Shown here in pieces: positions 8,204 to 17,567 of a stretch of DNA of 64,000 nt. The translations under genes and the position numbers were made by a program. The notes beneath the pieces are model-generated. The model made no database searches. It was not told the DNA's origin and saw only the letters and a program-made list of their open reading frames with translations. Each line of letters begins with the position of its first letter. Position 1 is the stretch's first letter. Source of the stretch: CAZNOG01 sp964574635 (lineage in GTDB: Bacteria; Bacteroidota; Bacteroidia; Flavobacteriales_D; Cryomorphaceae); contig CAZNOG010000017.1 in assembly GCA_964574635.1 (NCBI GenBank), positions 1 to 64,000 on the forward strand, written 5' to 3'.

Positions 8204-9130
8204 ATGAAGGAAGAAATGGATGCGAAGGAATTGAATGCGCTGATCAGCTTGCTGGATGACCCGGACGAATCGGTGTACGACTTGGTGCGTACGCGATTGG
8301 TGTCACTGGGGCCGGAGGTGATTCCCAACTTGGAAAACGTATGGGAGCTCCAGTCTTTCGGTTTGGATCACCGCAACCGAATCGAAGACCTCATCCACAT
8401 GATTCAGTTCGACGCCGTGCGCGATGCCTTGGAAAAATGGGCGCGTGATGGGGCGGAAGACTTGTTTGAAGGTGCCTTGCTGATCGCGAAATACCAATAT
8501 CCCGACCTGGACGAGGACGAATCCCACCGTTTGTTGAATAAGCTGCATCAGGACATTTGGCTCGAGCTGAACGACGAGTTGACGGCATTTGAGAAGGTGA
8601 AGGTGTTCAACCACATCTTGTTTCACGAATACGGGTACCGGGGCAACCGCAAGAATTACCAAGCGGCGCAGAACTCGTATATCAACCGGGTGCTGGAATC
8701 GAAAAAAGGAAACGACCTGAGTTTGGGCATCATTTACATCGTGTTGGCGCAACGGCTGAACGTGCCCATTTACGGCGTGGACCTGCCTCACCATTTTATT
8801 TTGGTTTACCTCGACGAAAACGACACCGCGCGGTATTTGGAGCCTTCGGGTGCACCGACGGAGGAAATGCGGTCGCTGTTTTTCCTGAACCCCTTCAACC
8901 GGGGGTCTTTGATGAACGCGGAGGAAATCAGTTCTTTCTTGAACCAACTGGCCATCGAACCGGAGAGCAAGCACTTCGAGCCCTGCGATCACCTCACCAT
9001 CGTGCTGCGATTGCTCGACAACTTGGTGAACGCCTATGAGCGGCTGGGCTATCCGGAAAAATCGAGAGAGCTAAACGTTCTGAAATCGGCGGTGCGAAAG
9101 GGCGGGGCGTCAACCGCGGAAGATGCGTGA
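8204..9130 (+). CDS. SirB1-like protein with transglutaminase-like core
   Basis: A 308-residue protein of the SirB1/YchA family (Transglut_core2). The N-terminal 90 residues are helical with HEAT-like character (DPDESVYDLVRTRLVSLGPEVIPNLE). The core follows: FNHILFHEYGYRGNRKNYQAAQNSYINRVLESKKGN-type sequence, then LSLGIIYIVLAQRLNVPIYGVDLPHHFIL. A Cys-His-Asp triad is not obvious: the usual cysteine position appears non-cysteine, so I infer a non-catalytic fold, as in many family members. The role is unknown. The 3' end overlaps the convergent sugar transferase gene by 21 bases. The start at 8204 is set by the promoter box. Confidence 0.75.
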   Translation: MKEEMDAKELNALISLLDDPDESVYDLVRTRLVSLGPEVIPNLENVWELQSFGLDHRNRIEDLIHMIQFDAVRDALEKWARDGAEDLFEGALLIAKYQYPDLDEDESHRLLNKLHQDIWLELNDELTAFEKVKVFNHILFHEYGYRGNRKNYQAAQNSYINRVLESKKGNDLSLGIIYIVLAQRLNVPIYGVDLPHHFILVYLDENDTARYLEPSGAPTEEMRSLFFLNPFNRGSLMNAEEISSFLNQLAIEPESKHFEPCDHLTIVLRLLDNLVNAYERLGYPEKSRELNVLKSAVRKGGASTAEDA

Positions 9131-9703
9131 CACGGTCATGCCGATGATGCGAAGATCCTCGGGAAAACTCCTTCTCGCCAAGTACTCCAAGTTGATTTCC
9201 AGCTTTTCGGGCATGATCTCCCGAATGTAGGTCTCTTTCGGGTTTCGGGACCGAGCCAGTATTTCGTTTTCATCGAAATAACGCAGGGAGGCGTAGTCGG
9301 TGATGCCGGGGCGAACGTTCAATACCGCTTTTTGCCTGTCGTCGTAGAGCGCGACGAATTCGGGAACTTCCGGTCGGGGTCCGACGAAGCTCATGCGGCC
9401 GATCAACACGTTGAACAGTTGGGGCAGTTCGTCTAACTTGTATTTGCGCAGAAAGGCGCCGGCGCGGGTGACGCGTGGGTCGCGGTTTCCGACGGTCAAT
9501 TTTCCCGACTCTTCGGATCGGGGCCGCATCGTCCTGAATTTCACCAATCCGAACATTTTTCCTCCCTTCCCTACCCTTTGTTGAACGAAGAACGGCGGGC
9601 CTTTCGAATCCAATACGATCCACAGGGGAATAAGGATCCACACCGGGAAGAGCAACGCGACGAGGATCAGGGCCCCGACGCGGTCGAACAGGAACTTGGC
9701 CAT
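9110..9703 (-). CDS. Small sugar transferase (PglC-like phosphoglycosyl transferase)
   Basis: A 197-residue monotopic membrane enzyme that transfers a sugar-1-phosphate from a nucleotide sugar to undecaprenyl phosphate, the first step in building a surface glycan. It has an N-terminal hydrophobic re-entrant helix (about 8-30), FVQQRVGKGGKMFGLVKFRTM, the catalytic-region motif DELPQLFNVLIGRMSFVGPRPEVP, and VRPGITDYASL. The size corresponds to the minimal PglC type, not the long WcaJ type. Its ATG overlaps the stop of the aminotransferase by one base (TGATG), so the two are translationally coupled. Together they suggest synthesis and loading of an amino sugar. Confidence 0.92.
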   Translation of the reverse strand: MAKFLFDRVGALILVALLFPVWILIPLWIVLDSKGPPFFVQQRVGKGGKMFGLVKFRTMRPRSEESGKLTVGNRDPRVTRAGAFLRKYKLDELPQLFNVLIGRMSFVGPRPEVPEFVALYDDRQKAVLNVRPGITDYASLRYFDENEILARSRNPKETYIREIMPEKLEINLEYLARRSFPEDLRIIGMTVSRIFRG

Positions 9704-10920
9704 CAGTAGGCGGTGTTTTCCACGATATCCACGAGGGTTTTCACCACGAAATCCACCTGCTCGAAGGTCATGTCGTAGAACAGGGGCAAGGATATTTCTC
9801 CCCGGTATGCGTCGTAAGCTTCGGGATAATCCGAGATCAGAAAACCCCTGTTGCGGTACGCACTGAGCATGGGAAGGGGAATAAAGTGCACGTTGACGGC
9901 CACTTGCTTGTCGGTCATGGCTTGGATAATGCGGTCGCGTTTGTCTTCGCCCACCCCTTTCAGCCTCAGGGGGTAGAGGTGATAAGCCGACACCGTGCCC
10001 GCTCCGTCGTCGGTGGGCGGGAGGAGGGCCCATTCGCGATCCGCGAATCCTTGATTGTACCGGGCGCTCAATTCCCGTCTTTTGGGGAGGGTTTGTGAAT
10101 CGTAACGCGAAAGTTCCACCAATCCGATGGCCGCTTGGATATCGGTCATGTTGCACTTGAACCCCGGGAAAAGCACGTCGTACTTCCAGCCACCCGATTT
10201 CATCTTGGCCAGGGCGTCTTTGGACTGGCCGTGGAGGCTCATGACGTTGAGTTGGGCGTAGACTTCGTCGGTGTCGAAATCGGGAGGGAGGTTGAGGCAG
10301 ACCGCTCCCCCTTCGGCGGTGGTGAGGTTTTTTACGGCGTGAAAAGAGAAGGCCGTCACGTCGGCCACCTTTCCCACTCGTGTACCGCGGTAGACCGCGC
10401 CGAAAGAATGGGCGGCATCGGCCAAGACCAGGATTCTGCCGAGTTTTTTTTGCGCATCCGATTTGGGGTGGAAGCGGGATTGCACTTCCCTGTCGTTCAG
10501 CACTTCGTTCAATGCGTCGTAATCGGCGGGAAACCCGCCGATGTCGACCGACATGACCACTTTGGTACGTTCGGTGATGGCGTTGCGCACCCCTTCGGGA
10601 TCGATGTTGAACTCGCCGGGGCGGCAATCGACCATGACCGGTGTGGCGCCGCAGTGGATCACCACGTTGGCGGTGGCGCAATAGGTGTATGCGGGGAGGA
10701 TGACCTCATCGCCGGGTCCCACGCCAAACCATCGCAAGACCAACTCCATGCCTGCGGTGCAGGAGTTTAGGCAGAGTGTGGATCGCGCCCCGGTATAGGC
10801 CGTGATTTCTTTTTCGAATCGTTTGGTTCTGGGGCCGGTGGTTATCCATCCCGACAAGAGAGTTTCCGTGACTTCTTGGACGGTATCTCCATCGAGGCGG
10901 GGCGGTGAAAATGGAATCAT
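9703..10920 (-). CDS. DegT/DnrJ/EryC1/StrS family sugar aminotransferase
   Basis: A 405-residue PLP enzyme that aminates a nucleotide-linked keto sugar. The cofactor-binding lysine is Lys197 in AFSFHAVKNLTTAEGG; LADAAHSFGA holds the PLP-contacting Asp/His pair near 168-171; the early SCTAGMEL and LPAYTYCATAN segments are also family-typical. It is the first gene of a two-gene operon with the PglC-like transferase. A well-formed promoter lies directly upstream (10934-10963). Which amino sugar is made cannot be read from the sequence. Confidence 0.92.
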   Translation of the reverse strand: MIPFSPPRLDGDTVQEVTETLLSGWITTGPRTKRFEKEITAYTGARSTLCLNSCTAGMELVLRWFGVGPGDEVILPAYTYCATANVVIHCGATPVMVDCRPGEFNIDPEGVRNAITERTKVVMSVDIGGFPADYDALNEVLNDREVQSRFHPKSDAQKKLGRILVLADAAHSFGAVYRGTRVGKVADVTAFSFHAVKNLTTAEGGAVCLNLPPDFDTDEVYAQLNVMSLHGQSKDALAKMKSGGWKYDVLFPGFKCNMTDIQAAIGLVELSRYDSQTLPKRRELSARYNQGFADREWALLPPTDDGAGTVSAYHLYPLRLKGVGEDKRDRIIQAMTDKQVAVNVHFIPLPMLSAYRNRGFLISDYPEAYDAYRGEISLPLFYDMTFEQVDFVVKTLVDIVENTAY

Positions 10921-10933
10921 GGCTTGGTTTTGG

Positions 10934-10963
10934 ACAAATATAATCCTTGTGTCGCCACCGGCA
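10934..10963 (-). promoter_or_regulatory. Promoter of the aminotransferase operon (TTG and TATATTTG)
   Basis: On the minus strand TTG (10963-10961) is followed after 19 bases by TATATTTG (10941-10934), matching the Bacteroidota -33/-7 consensus and spacing. The box ends 13 bases before the start codon. It is the best-formed promoter seen in this window. Confidence 0.7.
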
Positions 10964-11262
10964 ATTCACGATGGCGTGAGACCACCACGGAATACAACCG
11001 TCTCGATTGCCGCGTTTGGTTCCGCGATCAGAGAAAGAGAGAAAGCCACACAGACACGACTCAGTTTTCAAGAGTGTATTAAAAATATGGATCTCCGCGG
11101 AAAGGATATCGTCTCATCCAAAATCGAAAACACGAAACACGCGTTTAATGACGAAATATAGATACAATGCATTGCGGTTGAAATCGTTTGAATTTTAGTT
11201 ATACGAAAAAATTCGTAGGTTTGGGCTTCGGGTTTTTCAATTAACGATTTAAATATATCGCC
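10942..11262. other. Divergent intergenic region at the left edge of the AT-rich island
   Basis: It contains the aminotransferase promoter on one side and the likely island promoter at 11216-11223 on the other. Composition shifts to AT-rich from about 11050. No gene is supported; a plus-strand frame across 10802-11161 is antisense to the aminotransferase. Confidence 0.5.
11216..11223 (+). promoter_or_regulatory. Putative -7 box of the island operon
   Basis: TAGGTTTG matches TAnnTTTG and lies 39 bases before the ATG at 11263. A TTG at 11188-11190 is 25 bases upstream, slightly farther than ideal. Confidence 0.4.
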
Positions 11263-14217
11263 ATGGCTATCTCAGAAACCGACATTTTTCGCTTCATGCA
11301 CGTCCGAGCTCCCCAAAAAATAAGCCCTGCGCTTTATGAGGAGAAATTCATTTTATATAACATTGGACCCAGTCCTTATTTTACGTCTTTGGTTGATCAA
11401 CTAGACGAAACGCATCCGCGGACAGCTGTCGAAACCGTAGCCCAATCAGCGGCGGGGACATCCTTCGTGTATTCCGATAAGAATGCTTTGGATGCAGATT
11501 TCATCAACTTTAACCGAATATCCTTCTTCCTATTTGAAAACATATCCACTATTACAAAGACAGAACTCAAGAACAAAATACAGGAAGAAGTGGGTACATC
11601 CCTTACTTCGTTTATCCAGGAAGGCCAGTATATCCCAAAAAAACTAAAGGTTTGGAATACTATTTTCTATTTAGAGATCATTGATTCGGCAGATGGCTTT
11701 TTGCGCGATCTAATGATGACATTAAGATTATGTCGCTTAATAGAACTATTGGATGAGAATTCGCCCTTGGTTGAATTCAATGCAGGTATTCAAACCCAAT
11801 CTGAAGCAAATATTATTTTACCAAAACCTTTGTTTCCACTTCCGAAACGGGTGTTTGATGAAACCAATCATCACGATGAGCTGGAGCCTGCGCCGGATTT
11901 GATTGATGTCAAAAATAATATTGTCGGCTTAGAGAATGCAAGGAAGGATATAACCACCATTTATGAAGTGCAAAAGAGCGACTTTCGGAACGCCAAGCTC
12001 GATTTAGAAACCTTTGCCAAAAAATTGGTCATTGATCCATTGCCCGATGATGACACAAGACCTCAACCGTATACTCCTCAGGAAATAAGCGAGTTCTACG
12101 ATCAATACAAAAGACAACCGCAGCCATTTTCATTAGATTCGTCGTATTTCTCAATGTTACAAACCGAAACAAAATCTTTCTTATCAAGGATAGGTATCAA
12201 GGATACATCGTTTGTAGTGGCGGATGTATTACGGGAAATTGACAGTGAACTGGAACAGAACTACACCACCTTGCAGAGGGCACAGGCAATGCCGAAAATT
12301 CTCCGCACGGCATCGGGAATTGTACGAATCGAAACTCAACACTCAACTTCGGGAAGCAACGGGGGAGGTGAACCTAACCCCATAGAGGTGTCCCCACCCT
12401 ATGTACAGCCGCTTGGAATAGGTGACATGCTCGTAGTGAGGGAACAACTTTTGAAATATGAAGAGGGTGAAATTGCGCATATCGAAAATATTCTGGCAAC
12501 AGAAAGAAAATTGAGAAGTACCAGAAGTCTTTCCCGCCTAGAAACGATTGCAGAAACTGAGAATTTCAGAGAATCAGTGCGGGATGCCGAATCGCGAAGC
12601 AGTACCCAATTTGAAATGTCTCAAGCCATGAATAGTGTGAGCCAGACCGCCAATCAAACTGCTTCCGGCATCAATCTTAGTGCAAGTTATGGTCCTGTTC
12701 GAGCAGAGGCATTTGCTCAACATTCGGCGCAATCTTCGAATTCAAATTCCGAAAATCAGGCAACATTATTAGCCAAAGAGGTTTCAGAATCTGCCCGTCA
12801 GCGAATAATTGAAAGCGTAAGAGAATTGCGTATCACAGCTTCACTTGAAGAGCTCGAAATTAAAAATGAGCATGAAACGGACAACACTGCACCGGACGCT
12901 TCCCATAAAATAGGACATTATCATTGGATCGACAAAAAATACCTGAATCAAGTTTACAATATTGGTAAAAGACTGATGTACGAATTTTTGATACCTGAGC
13001 CTGCTGCGTTTTACATCCACAGTTTAATGAAACAACCTCAGGTTGTCGAATATCCGGAAGTACCTGTTCATCCTTTCAAAATAATCATGGAAGAATTGAA
13101 CCTCCCGTTGAGTCATGCTTTGATCAATAGATCAAATTTTGGATCTATTGCTGCTCAGGCGAGAGTAGCCGATATTGAACCGCCGCCCTCAAATTATTTG
13201 TATGTGGGAACTGCCTTAACCAATCAAAACAAAGAAGAGTGGAACCTAGATTCTTATAATGATAGCATCATAATTCCGGAAGGCTATGTGGCTACCGGCG
13301 CCAAAGTGGTTTTAAGCTTTAGTGAAGGAAATGACAGATACACGAAAGTCAAAGTGGGCAGTGCCGAATTCTCGGCAACAGAGAATTCCGAGAATACACT
13401 CACATTAAACAACCTTACCGGGAAAGTACCTATTAGCGTGCACTCAGGGAAGACATATTACGCCGTAAACGTGGTGGTGGAGTGTACCCTCACGGAAAAA
13501 TCATATGCCGAATGGCAACTTTCCGTTTTTAATAAAATCATGCAAGCCCATTACGATGCAGTAATGCAGTACAACTTTGAAATTCAAACTATAGAGCAAA
13601 ACATCCGCAATGCCGAGAGTGACCACATATCCGGATATAACCCGGAAAGAAACCGTATAATCGAACAAACGGAACTCAAAAAGGCTGCAATAAAGTTTCT
13701 AACCGGTTCGCGATTCGATGAATTTGACAGTATGATTGCGCATTTTTCCGAGTTGGGTTACCCCGACTTTGATTTCGACGAATCCGTTTCAGAAGGAAAA
13801 TTCATTCGTTTTTTTGAACAAGCCTTTGAATGGGAAAACATGACTTACCATCACTATCCTTATTTCTGGGGAAGAAAGGCCAATTGGATGCAAATAATAC
13901 ACCTGGAAGACAACGACCCAAAATTTAGCAACTTTCTAAAAGCGGGTGCTACACGGGTAGTCGTTCCGGTTCGACCATCATTCACTAAAGCTGTGCTCCA
14001 CTATCAAGCCAATGGTGAAATATGGGCAGGTCAGGATTTACCCGATCTAAATGACGAGCTACACCTATCGATCGTAGAGGAGATACGGGATTCCCAAGTC
14101 AATATCGATGGCGAACCGCATGGGGAGCCATGGATTGTTAAACTTCCTACAAACTTGATAAGATTGAACGTTTCTACGGATCCCGAATTGCCGGATCATA
14201 GCGGCGAACTCCTTTGA
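11263..14217 (+). CDS. Large protein of unknown function with a conserved coiled/helical core, first gene of the patatin island
   Basis: A 984-residue protein with no signal peptide and no membrane segment. I do not know its function. Residues about 388-590 form a distinctive block: a GDMLVVREQLLKYEEGEIAHIEN-type segment, a charged and Ser/Gln-rich helical stretch (about 410-525) with an SASYGP turn, then YHWIDKKYLNQVYNIGKRLMYEF and IPEPAAFY. A second block near 848-910 contains FFEQAFEWENMTY, YPYFWGRK and AGATRVVVPVRPSF. I recall unnamed large proteins in scattered bacteria sharing these two blocks; this could not be checked here. Composition is AT-rich, unlike the flanking genes, which suggests transfer. 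The patatin gene starts 21 bases after the stop, so they are probably cotranscribed. Confidence 0.7.
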   Translation: MAISETDIFRFMHVRAPQKISPALYEEKFILYNIGPSPYFTSLVDQLDETHPRTAVETVAQSAAGTSFVYSDKNALDADFINFNRISFFLFENISTITKTELKNKIQEEVGTSLTSFIQEGQYIPKKLKVWNTIFYLEIIDSADGFLRDLMMTLRLCRLIELLDENSPLVEFNAGIQTQSEANIILPKPLFPLPKRVFDETNHHDELEPAPDLIDVKNNIVGLENARKDITTIYEVQKSDFRNAKLDLETFAKKLVIDPLPDDDTRPQPYTPQEISEFYDQYKRQPQPFSLDSSYFSMLQTETKSFLSRIGIKDTSFVVADVLREIDSELEQNYTTLQRAQAMPKILRTASGIVRIETQHSTSGSNGGGEPNPIEVSPPYVQPLGIGDMLVVREQLLKYEEGEIAHIENILATERKLRSTRSLSRLETIAETENFRESVRDAESRSSTQFEMSQAMNSVSQTANQTASGINLSASYGPVRAEAFAQHSAQSSNSNSENQATLLAKEVSESARQRIIESVRELRITASLEELEIKNEHETDNTAPDASHKIGHYHWIDKKYLNQVYNIGKRLMYEFLIPEPAAFYIHSLMKQPQVVEYPEVPVHPFKIIMEELNLPLSHALINRSNFGSIAAQARVADIEPPPSNYLYVGTALTNQNKEEWNLDSYNDSIIIPEGYVATGAKVVLSFSEGNDRYTKVKVGSAEFSATENSENTLTLNNLTGKVPISVHSGKTYYAVNVVVECTLTEKSYAEWQLSVFNKIMQAHYDAVMQYNFEIQTIEQNIRNAESDHISGYNPERNRIIEQTELKKAAIKFLTGSRFDEFDSMIAHFSELGYPDFDFDESVSEGKFIRFFEQAFEWENMTYHHYPYFWGRKANWMQIIHLEDNDPKFSNFLKAGATRVVVPVRPSFTKAVLHYQANGEIWAGQDLPDLNDELHLSIVEEIRDSQVNIDGEPHGEPWIVKLPTNLIRLNVSTDPELPDHSGELL

Positions 14218-14238
14218 TTCAAACCGTCGTATTCAGAA

Positions 14239-15918
14239 ATGCCGAAACTCATCGAAAATCTACAATACTTATCTCTTGAAGGAGGTGGTGGCAGAGGTAT
14301 TTTGTACGTTGAACCTATCAACGAGTTGGAAAATGCCATCCGTGAGGAGGTATTTCGATCATCCAAAGCAAATGCTGCAGCGATAAAGGTCTTTCATGCG
14401 CGCGTTGCACAAAACCAAACTGTACCTAATGGCGAAAATAGTGGCGAATACGGTACAGAAATCGAAGCTCCGCAGGTCGAAATTGATTTACCCGTTGTGA
14501 ACATCACCGGATATTTCTCCCTCATACAAATATCAACTCCGCCCCATTTAAGAAAAATCAAGGGTTTAAGTGGCAGTTCCGCTGGAGCAATTACAGCTTT
14601 CATGCTCAGTCTGGGCATGAGCAGTGAGGATATCAAAAGAGAAATGGCTCGTACGGACATCAGAGCAAAAAACGCACCAAGATATAAGGGACCCATCAGC
14701 GTTTTCGAACAGTTTGTGGATGAAAAACCTACGAACAAATTTAAACAAATAGTTGACGGAGAGGTTGGAGTTGGTCGCTTTGACAATATTGTTGACAAAC
14801 CGTTTTTATTCATAATTAGGCATTTGCTCCATCTTAGCACTCCAATTACCTGGGGTTCCAAAATTACTGCATATTCTATTTTTGGTGCTTTTATCCATAA
14901 TCTTTTTGACGACGGTTCTCCTTTTGCTTTGTCTGAAATTGTCTTTGGCTCGTTAAGGAACGCCAAGAACTTTTTCGGCAACCTTATCGGGGAACGCGGA
15001 TTATTCGTCGGACTAGCAGCCCGCAGGTATTTCTCGTCATTGATCGAAAAATATCTTTACCCCTCACTCGAATCACTGGAATATCCTATTCCTGAAACGC
15101 CTCCGGGCGAATTAACTTTTCGTCAATTCTACGACCTCACGGGTGTGGATTTAGTCTTGACCGGTACAAATATATCCCGGCAGTCGACCCTGTACTTTTC
15201 CGTGTATCACACTCCTGATTTCCCGGTGGTGGAAGCTGTCCAAATATCCATGACTCTGCCGGGTGTTTTTAAACCCGTGTATGTGGACACTCCTCTACGC
15301 GGAGACGACAATAAGCAAAGAACAAGATACCAAGGTCTGTTTGTAGATGGTGGGATGCTCAACAACTACCCCATCCACGCTTTCGACCATGTGGAATCGA
15401 CGGCCAGCCCGACCTCCGATGCGGCTTTTCTTTCGGAATTCACCTACCGTGGACAAACCGGCGATTACCCCATTGCGGGAAATCCCAAACTGAGACGGGC
15501 CGACTGCGATTGCGTGCTCGGCATGCGCCTGCAGGACCAACCCAAAAAACCCGAAAGATTCGACATAGAAAAGCTGTATCCTTCCGATGAACTCGTGTTG
15601 GGGTCCTTCCTCAAAGACCTGCTGAGCACCTACATGTCTCAAAGCGAAGAAGGGCAAATCCGGAGCGTGAGCGACGAGGAAAGGTCGGTGGAATTGTATG
15701 CGACGGTGAATGAGAACGAAGAAACACAAAAATTTCTATCAAGGTTAAGAACTGAAATCAGTTTAGAAAAAACCGAGAAGGAATACAGTCTTTCCGTCAT
15801 GGATTTTTCCACACCCGCCATCGATTGCAAAAGAAATTTGCGCGGATTGGCGGAAGCCAAACTATGGCTCATGGAAGAAGCGTCCAAGCAAATGAAAACC
15901 TTTTTACATAGACGATGA
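14239..15918 (+). CDS. Patatin-like phospholipase, candidate effector
   Basis: A 559-residue protein with a complete patatin catalytic set: the glycine-rich oxyanion loop EGGGGRG (14-20), the nucleophile motif GSSAG (112-116, Ser114), and the DGG motif with catalytic Asp370 in GLFVDGGMLNNYP. Patatins hydrolyse acyl esters of phospholipids. An insertion of roughly 50 residues lies between oxyanion loop and nucleophile compared with compact members. No signal peptide is seen. The first two-thirds is AT-rich but the part from about 15,370 is GC-rich like the rest of the genome, so the gene looks chimeric. The stop overlaps the start of the lipoprotein (ATGA). The 3' 680 bases are duplicated downstream. 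A membrane-targeting toxin role is inferred. Confidence 0.88.
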   Translation: MPKLIENLQYLSLEGGGGRGILYVEPINELENAIREEVFRSSKANAAAIKVFHARVAQNQTVPNGENSGEYGTEIEAPQVEIDLPVVNITGYFSLIQISTPPHLRKIKGLSGSSAGAITAFMLSLGMSSEDIKREMARTDIRAKNAPRYKGPISVFEQFVDEKPTNKFKQIVDGEVGVGRFDNIVDKPFLFIIRHLLHLSTPITWGSKITAYSIFGAFIHNLFDDGSPFALSEIVFGSLRNAKNFFGNLIGERGLFVGLAARRYFSSLIEKYLYPSLESLEYPIPETPPGELTFRQFYDLTGVDLVLTGTNISRQSTLYFSVYHTPDFPVVEAVQISMTLPGVFKPVYVDTPLRGDDNKQRTRYQGLFVDGGMLNNYPIHAFDHVESTASPTSDAAFLSEFTYRGQTGDYPIAGNPKLRRADCDCVLGMRLQDQPKKPERFDIEKLYPSDELVLGSFLKDLLSTYMSQSEEGQIRSVSDEERSVELYATVNENEETQKFLSRLRTEISLEKTEKEYSLSVMDFSTPAIDCKRNLRGLAEAKLWLMEEASKQMKTFLHRR

Positions 15919-16072
15919 AAATGATTTTTGGCGAGTATTCAAATAAGCACTTTTCCGGTTCATTTATTTTTTCATTAATGATCCTCTTCCTGACCTCTTG
16001 TTCTGTGGAAAAGGTTGACCAATTGGAGGTGCCTGACATCAAAGTGCAATTCTGCACGGATTGTACCCGCAG
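15235..16072 (+). repeat. Direct repeat, copy 1 (patatin 3' end plus lipoprotein 5' end)
   Basis: This 838-base segment recurs at 16884-17721, offset 1649. The first 80 bases differ at about ten positions; from about 15,313 to 16,072 I find a single difference, giving Lys in copy 1 and Asn in copy 2 of the lipoprotein. Confidence 0.92.
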
Positions 16073-16844
16073 GGAAAATGTAAGGAAGTTTGAGGAAAAT
16101 ATAGGATCAAATTTACTACCCGTGTCTGATTTTCTAGCAAGGAAATATGCGATAAACATTTCCCTACCCATCGAAAAACCGGAGGATCTCAGGTCGGCCT
16201 TGAGCTTTCATGAAGTTTACGAGAGACAAAGTTGTCTATCGGGATTTAATGAATACATCTTTTATTTCTACGAGCTGGATCTCGCGGAATATTTTAAATA
16301 TCCCAAGGACACCGTTTTCAAAAATGACTCCTTCATCGAATTCAACTGCGGCACAGAGCCCTTCGGATACGACACGACCCGAGCCAACGTGGTAATACCC
16401 TGGGAAGGACGATACCCCGGTTTGATCCCGGTCCGCGATGTGCCCTTGGATTCGTTCAAGCTCGGCTACTACTCCATTGTAAAATGGCTGTTCGACCAAG
16501 AAACCGACCGATTTAAAGTAAGGCGTAGGAAGTATGAGCAGTTTGACGGTGATTATGGTCCAACCTCTTCTGAAATAAAATCCGAAAACTTGGTATTGGA
16601 AGACCCTTGGCAGGAGGAGTTTCTGTTCACTTCATACGAGTTGATCGACACGCAATCGAAAGCGAGATATGAGTACGCGGTGATGACCGTGGAGCCTTGC
16701 ACGTTCGCACCGATTCATCTGTACGAAGTACGTCCGCCGATATCGGAACGAGAAAATTATGTGTATGCACCGGATATATACCACATCAACATCGCCGATA
16801 TGGCCATCCGCGTAAACAAATTTCCTCTCTACGGCGAGTTTTGA
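15915..16844 (+). CDS. Lipoprotein A, candidate immunity/antagonist of the patatin
   Basis: A 309-residue predicted lipoprotein. The signal segment ends in the lipobox LTSC (cysteine near residue 29), so the mature protein should be lipid-anchored in the envelope. I recognise no family. The mature part starts SVEKVDQLEVPDI and has cysteines in QFCTDC. Conserved blocks shared with lipoprotein B include FNCGTEPFGYDTT, RDVPLDSFKLGYYSIVKWL and EDPWQEEFLFT. The start codon overlaps the patatin stop (ATGA), indicating tight coupling. A lipoprotein encoded just after a phospholipase is the arrangement of Tle/Tli effector-immunity pairs in type VI secretion; that parallel is inference only. Confidence 0.75.
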   Translation: MKMIFGEYSNKHFSGSFIFSLMILFLTSCSVEKVDQLEVPDIKVQFCTDCTRRENVRKFEENIGSNLLPVSDFLARKYAINISLPIEKPEDLRSALSFHEVYERQSCLSGFNEYIFYFYELDLAEYFKYPKDTVFKNDSFIEFNCGTEPFGYDTTRANVVIPWEGRYPGLIPVRDVPLDSFKLGYYSIVKWLFDQETDRFKVRRRKYEQFDGDYGPTSSEIKSENLVLEDPWQEEFLFTSYELIDTQSKARYEYAVMTVEPCTFAPIHLYEVRPPISERENYVYAPDIYHINIADMAIRVNKFPLYGEF

Positions 16845-17567
16845 ATGAACAACTCCCGGCTGACATATCGCCCCTTGGATGATGTTGTTCAAATATCCAC
16901 GACACTGCGGGGCGTCTTTAAACCCGTGTATGTGGACACCCCCCTACGCGGAGACGACACTGAGCAAAGAACAAGATACCAAGGTCTGTTTGTAGATGGT
17001 GGGATGCTCAACAACTACCCCATCCACGCTTTCGACCATGTGGAATCGACGGCCAGCCCGACCTCCGATGCGGCTTTTCTTTCGGAATTCACCTACCGTG
17101 GACAAACCGGCGATTACCCCATTGCGGGAAATCCCAAACTGAGACGGGCCGACTGCGATTGCGTGCTCGGCATGCGCCTGCAGGACCAACCCAAAAAACC
17201 CGAAAGATTCGACATAGAAAAGCTGTATCCTTCCGATGAACTCGTGTTGGGGTCCTTCCTCAAAGACCTGCTGAGCACCTACATGTCTCAAAGCGAAGAA
17301 GGGCAAATCCGGAGCGTGAGCGACGAGGAAAGGTCGGTGGAATTGTATGCGACGGTGAATGAGAACGAAGAAACACAAAAATTTCTATCAAGGTTAAGAA
17401 CTGAAATCAGTTTAGAAAAAACCGAGAAGGAATACAGTCTTTCCGTCATGGATTTTTCCACACCCGCCATCGATTGCAAAAGAAATTTGCGCGGATTGGC
17501 GGAAGCCAAACTATGGCTCATGGAAGAAGCGTCCAAGCAAATGAAAACCTTTTTACATAGACGATGA
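16845..17567 (+). pseudogene. Truncated patatin duplicate, open frame of 240 codons
   Basis: It starts directly after the stop of lipoprotein A (TGAATG). Thirteen new residues (MNNSRLTYRPLDD) precede about 227 residues matching patatin 333-559. It keeps the DGG Asp but lacks the oxyanion loop and the Ser nucleophile, so it cannot be an active lipase. The frame is fully intact and its stop again overlaps the next lipoprotein start (ATGA), so translation may be kept to couple expression of lipoprotein B. Such an effector tail linked to a further immunity-like gene resembles orphan modules of polymorphic toxins. Confidence 0.85.

Noticed and set aside
7810..8328. 172-codon minus-strand open frame in the 7.7-8.2 kb gap
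   Set aside because: It overlaps the start of the SirB1-like gene, passes through the long hairpin, and has no family-like composition.
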